Assembly (NCBI GenBank): GCA_016190205.1
Contig: JACPQZ010000045.1
Location: 1 to 64,000, forward strand
Direction of reading: 5' to 3'
Source of the DNA: Candidatus Omnitrophota bacterium
GTDB lineage: Bacteria; Omnitrophota; JACPQZ01
Length of the DNA stretch: 64,000 nucleotides
Of the stretch, positions 62,343 through 64,000 are shown piece by piece (within the stretch, counting starts at the first letter, position 1; the number at the start of each line of letters is the position of its first letter). The notes below the pieces were generated by a model that was given only the letters and a program-made list of their open reading frames with translations, was not told the DNA's origin and did not search any database. A program made the position numbers and the translations under genes.

Positions 62343-62793
62343 GAAAAAGGATTCCGCCCAGGTCATCAAGCTCATTCAGGACGTGGTGAACGCGGAATTT
62401 GCCCCTCAAGAGAAGGAGGCCTATCCCATGGACGACGTGCTGGATCTGCCCGCAAGTTACCAGGGCAGGCGCGATGCCTTTTTCGTCATGAGCGACGGCC
62501 CGCAAACAATCGTCGGGACCTGTGGAGTCAAGAATGAAGGCAACGGCGTCGGCCTCATCCGGCGTGTCTTCGTCAGGCCCTCCCACAGGCGCGAGGGGGT
62601 GGCCGAGCGCCTCGTGCGGCACTCCATACAGTTCGCAAAGAATCAGGGTTACCGAGTGCTCCAGGTCAGAACCACAAGCGCCATGAAAGCGGCGATCGCA
62701 CTGCTTTACAAAGTCGGCTTCCAGGAGCGCGCCACCTTAGAGGTTGGAAGGCTCAAAATGCTTAAACTCACGTACAACTGTAAGGAGGACTGA
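62323..62793 (+). CDS. GNAT-family N-acetyltransferase
   Basis: 156 residues from TTG 62323, chosen because GGAGGAG lies five bases upstream and the domain start (NIRSVKKKDSAQVIKLIQDV) fits. IRRVFVRPSHRREGVAERLV is the acetyl-CoA pyrophosphate loop (R/Q-x-x-G-x-G/A variant: RREGVAER), with FQERATLEVGRLKMLKLTY closing the fold. Substrate unknown. It is translated from inside the SH3 gene's 3' end. Confidence 0.87.
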   Translation: MNIRSVKKKDSAQVIKLIQDVVNAEFAPQEKEAYPMDDVLDLPASYQGRRDAFFVMSDGPQTIVGTCGVKNEGNGVGLIRRVFVRPSHRREGVAERLVRHSIQFAKNQGYRVLQVRTTSAMKAAIALLYKVGFQERATLEVGRLKMLKLTYNCKED

Positions 62794-62794
62794 A

Positions 62795-63220
62795 ATGCTG
62801 CTTGTTCCAGAAATCAAACCGTATAAAGATACCCGGCCTGTCCGGGCTATGACTGAACAGGAAATCCAGGAGAAACTGTACGGCAGGAAGGTGAATGTCC
62901 TGTCAGGCGTTCATCCGCAGTTGGCCCAGGCTAAAACCCGTATCGCTGATCTGGAGGGAGCACTCCGCGAACACGAGGCGCGCGAGAGGGGGCTTGAGAC
63001 ACGCATGGAGGCACTCGAGCAGGAGAAACGCGAGTTCGCGAAAAAAGCCGCCCGCGCCGAGCGGGAGCGCGATCGCCTGGACCGCAGATTGGAAGAGCTG
63101 GCAGCGCAGGCCCCTGAACGCGAACCCCGGAAGCAGCCGGCCGCGGACCTGGCGCAAGGCGCGTGGAAGAAGCTCAAGTCGTCGCTCGCACGGCTTAAGA
63201 AACCGACGGCTACACAGTAG
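62795..63220 (+). CDS. Coiled-coil protein of unknown function
   Basis: 141 residues from ATG 62795, one base after the acetyltransferase stop; TAAGGAGGACTGAA upstream. LLVPEIKPYKDTRPVRAMTE at the start, then a heptad-rich helix at about 47-105 (AQAKTRIADLEGALREHEAR, ETRMEALEQEKREFAKKAAR) and a basic tail (KKLKSSLARLKKPTATQ). No family recognised. Confidence 0.7.
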   Translation: MLLVPEIKPYKDTRPVRAMTEQEIQEKLYGRKVNVLSGVHPQLAQAKTRIADLEGALREHEARERGLETRMEALEQEKREFAKKAARAERERDRLDRRLEELAAQAPEREPRKQPAADLAQGAWKKLKSSLARLKKPTATQ

Positions 63221-63232
63221 CATGTGAGATAC

Positions 63233-64000
63233 CTTCTCTCCATTGATCAGGGGACGACCGGGACACGAGCCCTGATCGTGGATATCAAGGGCCGACTCGC
63301 CGCGCAAGCTTACACCGAGTTCCCCCAATATTTTCCCCGCCCCGGCTGGGTGGAGCACGATCCACAAGAGATCTGGAACTCCACCCGGACCGTCATCCGG
63401 CAGGCACTCCTCAAAGGCCGCGTCCGCCCACAAACAATCGCAGGAATCGGGATCACCAACCAGCGCGAGACAACCGTTCTCTGGTCACGCCAAAGCGGGA
63501 AACCTCTCGGCCGCGCCATCGTGTGGCAGTGCAGGCGCTCTGCGGGCATCGTGACCTCTCTGAAGGCCCGCGGGGCGGAACCCCTATTCAGGCGCAAGAC
63601 CGGCCTTGTGCTGGATGCGTATTTTTCCGCAACCAAGATCCGCTGGGCACTCGATCATTGGGGCGGTGCGGCGCGATCAAGCCGCCGCAGGGATCTCGTC
63701 TTTGGAACCATTGACAGTTGGCTGATCTGGAAACTCTCGGGGGGGAAGGCGCATGTCACAGATCCCACCAACGCCTCACGCACCCTTCTCTACAACATCT
63801 ACCGCCGCGAGTGGGATTCCGACCTCTGCAAGATTTTAAGAATTCCCAAGTCCTGCCTTGCCCGCGTGCTTCCCTCCGCCGGCGTCTTTGCGAAAACCGG
63901 AAACGTGCGGGAGCTCTGCCCAGGCATCCCGATCACGGGCGTGGCCGGGGATCAGCAGGCATCCCTTTTTGGGCATGGATGCGTCCGGACGGGTGAGATG
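63233..64000 (+). CDS. glpK: Glycerol kinase (3' end outside window)
   Basis: 256 codons visible from GTG 63233. LLSIDQGTTGTRALIVDIKG (phosphate-1 loop), FPRPGWVEHDPQEIWNSTRT, IGITNQRETTVLWSRQSGKP, IVWQCRR (FGGY substrate loop), FGTIDSWLIWKLSGGKAHVT, DPTNASRTLLYNI, and GVAGDQQASLFGHGC. These are the FGGY-kinase motifs specific to GlpK, including the glycerol-binding Arg-Glu (QRE) and Asp (GDQQA). Phosphorylates glycerol with ATP. Continues beyond the window edge. Confidence 0.95.

Overview
ORGANISM. The window is GC-rich bacterial chromosome with a Gram-negative style envelope: a TonB-like protein, an AsmA-like protein, an NlpD-like LytM lipoprotein and heptose-phosphate enzymes GmhA and HldC. 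Two small proteins are lineage clues. One resembles the TIGR04137-type small basic protein (61556-61837) and the other the TIGR04073 exosortase-associated family (37648-38040); as I recall them, both are concentrated in the Planctomycetes-Verrucomicrobia-Omnitrophica group. My best guess is a member of candidate phylum Omnitrophota or a relative. This is inference; there is no rRNA in the window.

LAYOUT. (1) 1-10.5 kb is an accessory island. Four near-identical 3' pieces of one Rhs gene each carry a different tip and are followed by a membrane protein, a DUF922 metalloprotease-like gene or a tip remnant. A REP-associated tyrosine transposase with its own inverted repeats is inserted among them, and a signal peptidase I follows. 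Then come three 3' fragments of a second Rhs family, separating small two-gene modules: a retropepsin pair, DUF2283 with a PBECR-like nuclease, DUF2442 with DUF5678, and AbiEi with AbiEii. (2) 10.6-18.9 kb: a small secreted protein, then a riboflavin operon (ribBA-ribH-nusB-PHP-ribD-ribE), a K+-dependent-type membrane pyrophosphatase, a histidine phosphatase and a thioredoxin-like ferredoxin. (3) 19-25.4 kb: a zinc-ribbon membrane protein, three glycosyltransferases, and a receiver plus GAF/HD-GYP pair. (4) 25.4-34.3 kb: an XRE-cupin regulator, a beta-propeller protein, a VKOR-DsbA fusion, YIP1 and DCC1 proteins, a beta-repeat protein, a GH1 beta-glycosidase behind a 48-aa zinc-finger anti-sigma-like protein, a ferredoxin and a rhodanese. 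(5) 34.3-46.5 kb: TPR, MIP18/DUF59, ferredoxin, acetyl-CoA synthetase, an ACT protein, a second receiver/HD-GYP pair, a PDZ lipoprotein, a Lon-N protein, a glycine-zipper protein, TonB, ribosomal protein S21, phosphoglycerate mutase and a Memo-family protein. (6) 46.5-53.1 kb: a possible small RNA, a Trm112-like protein, accB-accC, an AmaP-like protein, a PPi-type phosphofructokinase, gmhA, hldC-type, thiE and a PfkB kinase. (7) 53.1-64 kb: tRNA-Gly(CCC) next to a tRNA-end-flanked hairpin element, NlpD-like, an AAA ATPase, HIT, dGTPase, AsmA-like, RecB-like nuclease, SPOR, TPR, small basic protein, SH3, GNAT, coiled coil, and the start of glycerol kinase.

HOW IT FITS TOGETHER. The PPi-type phosphofructokinase and the membrane pyrophosphatase fit a pyrophosphate-linked energy economy. 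Acetyl-CoA synthetase, AccBC and glycolytic enzymes cover central carbon. VKOR-DsbA and a DCC1 protein point to disulfide chemistry at the envelope. Two HD-GYP proteins, each beside a receiver gene, suggest cyclic-di-GMP turnover.

MOST UNUSUAL. (a) The Rhs-tip array and the Rhs-fragment-bounded toxin-antitoxin modules. (b) Nine intergenic stretches made of short repeated words, most folding back on themselves; nearly all lie just after a gene end, and each is built from its own word. (c) A 230-bp hairpin-rich element bounded by copies of the tRNA-Gly 3' end. (d) A promoter-to-terminator unit at 46.53-46.64 kb that could encode an ~80-nt RNA.
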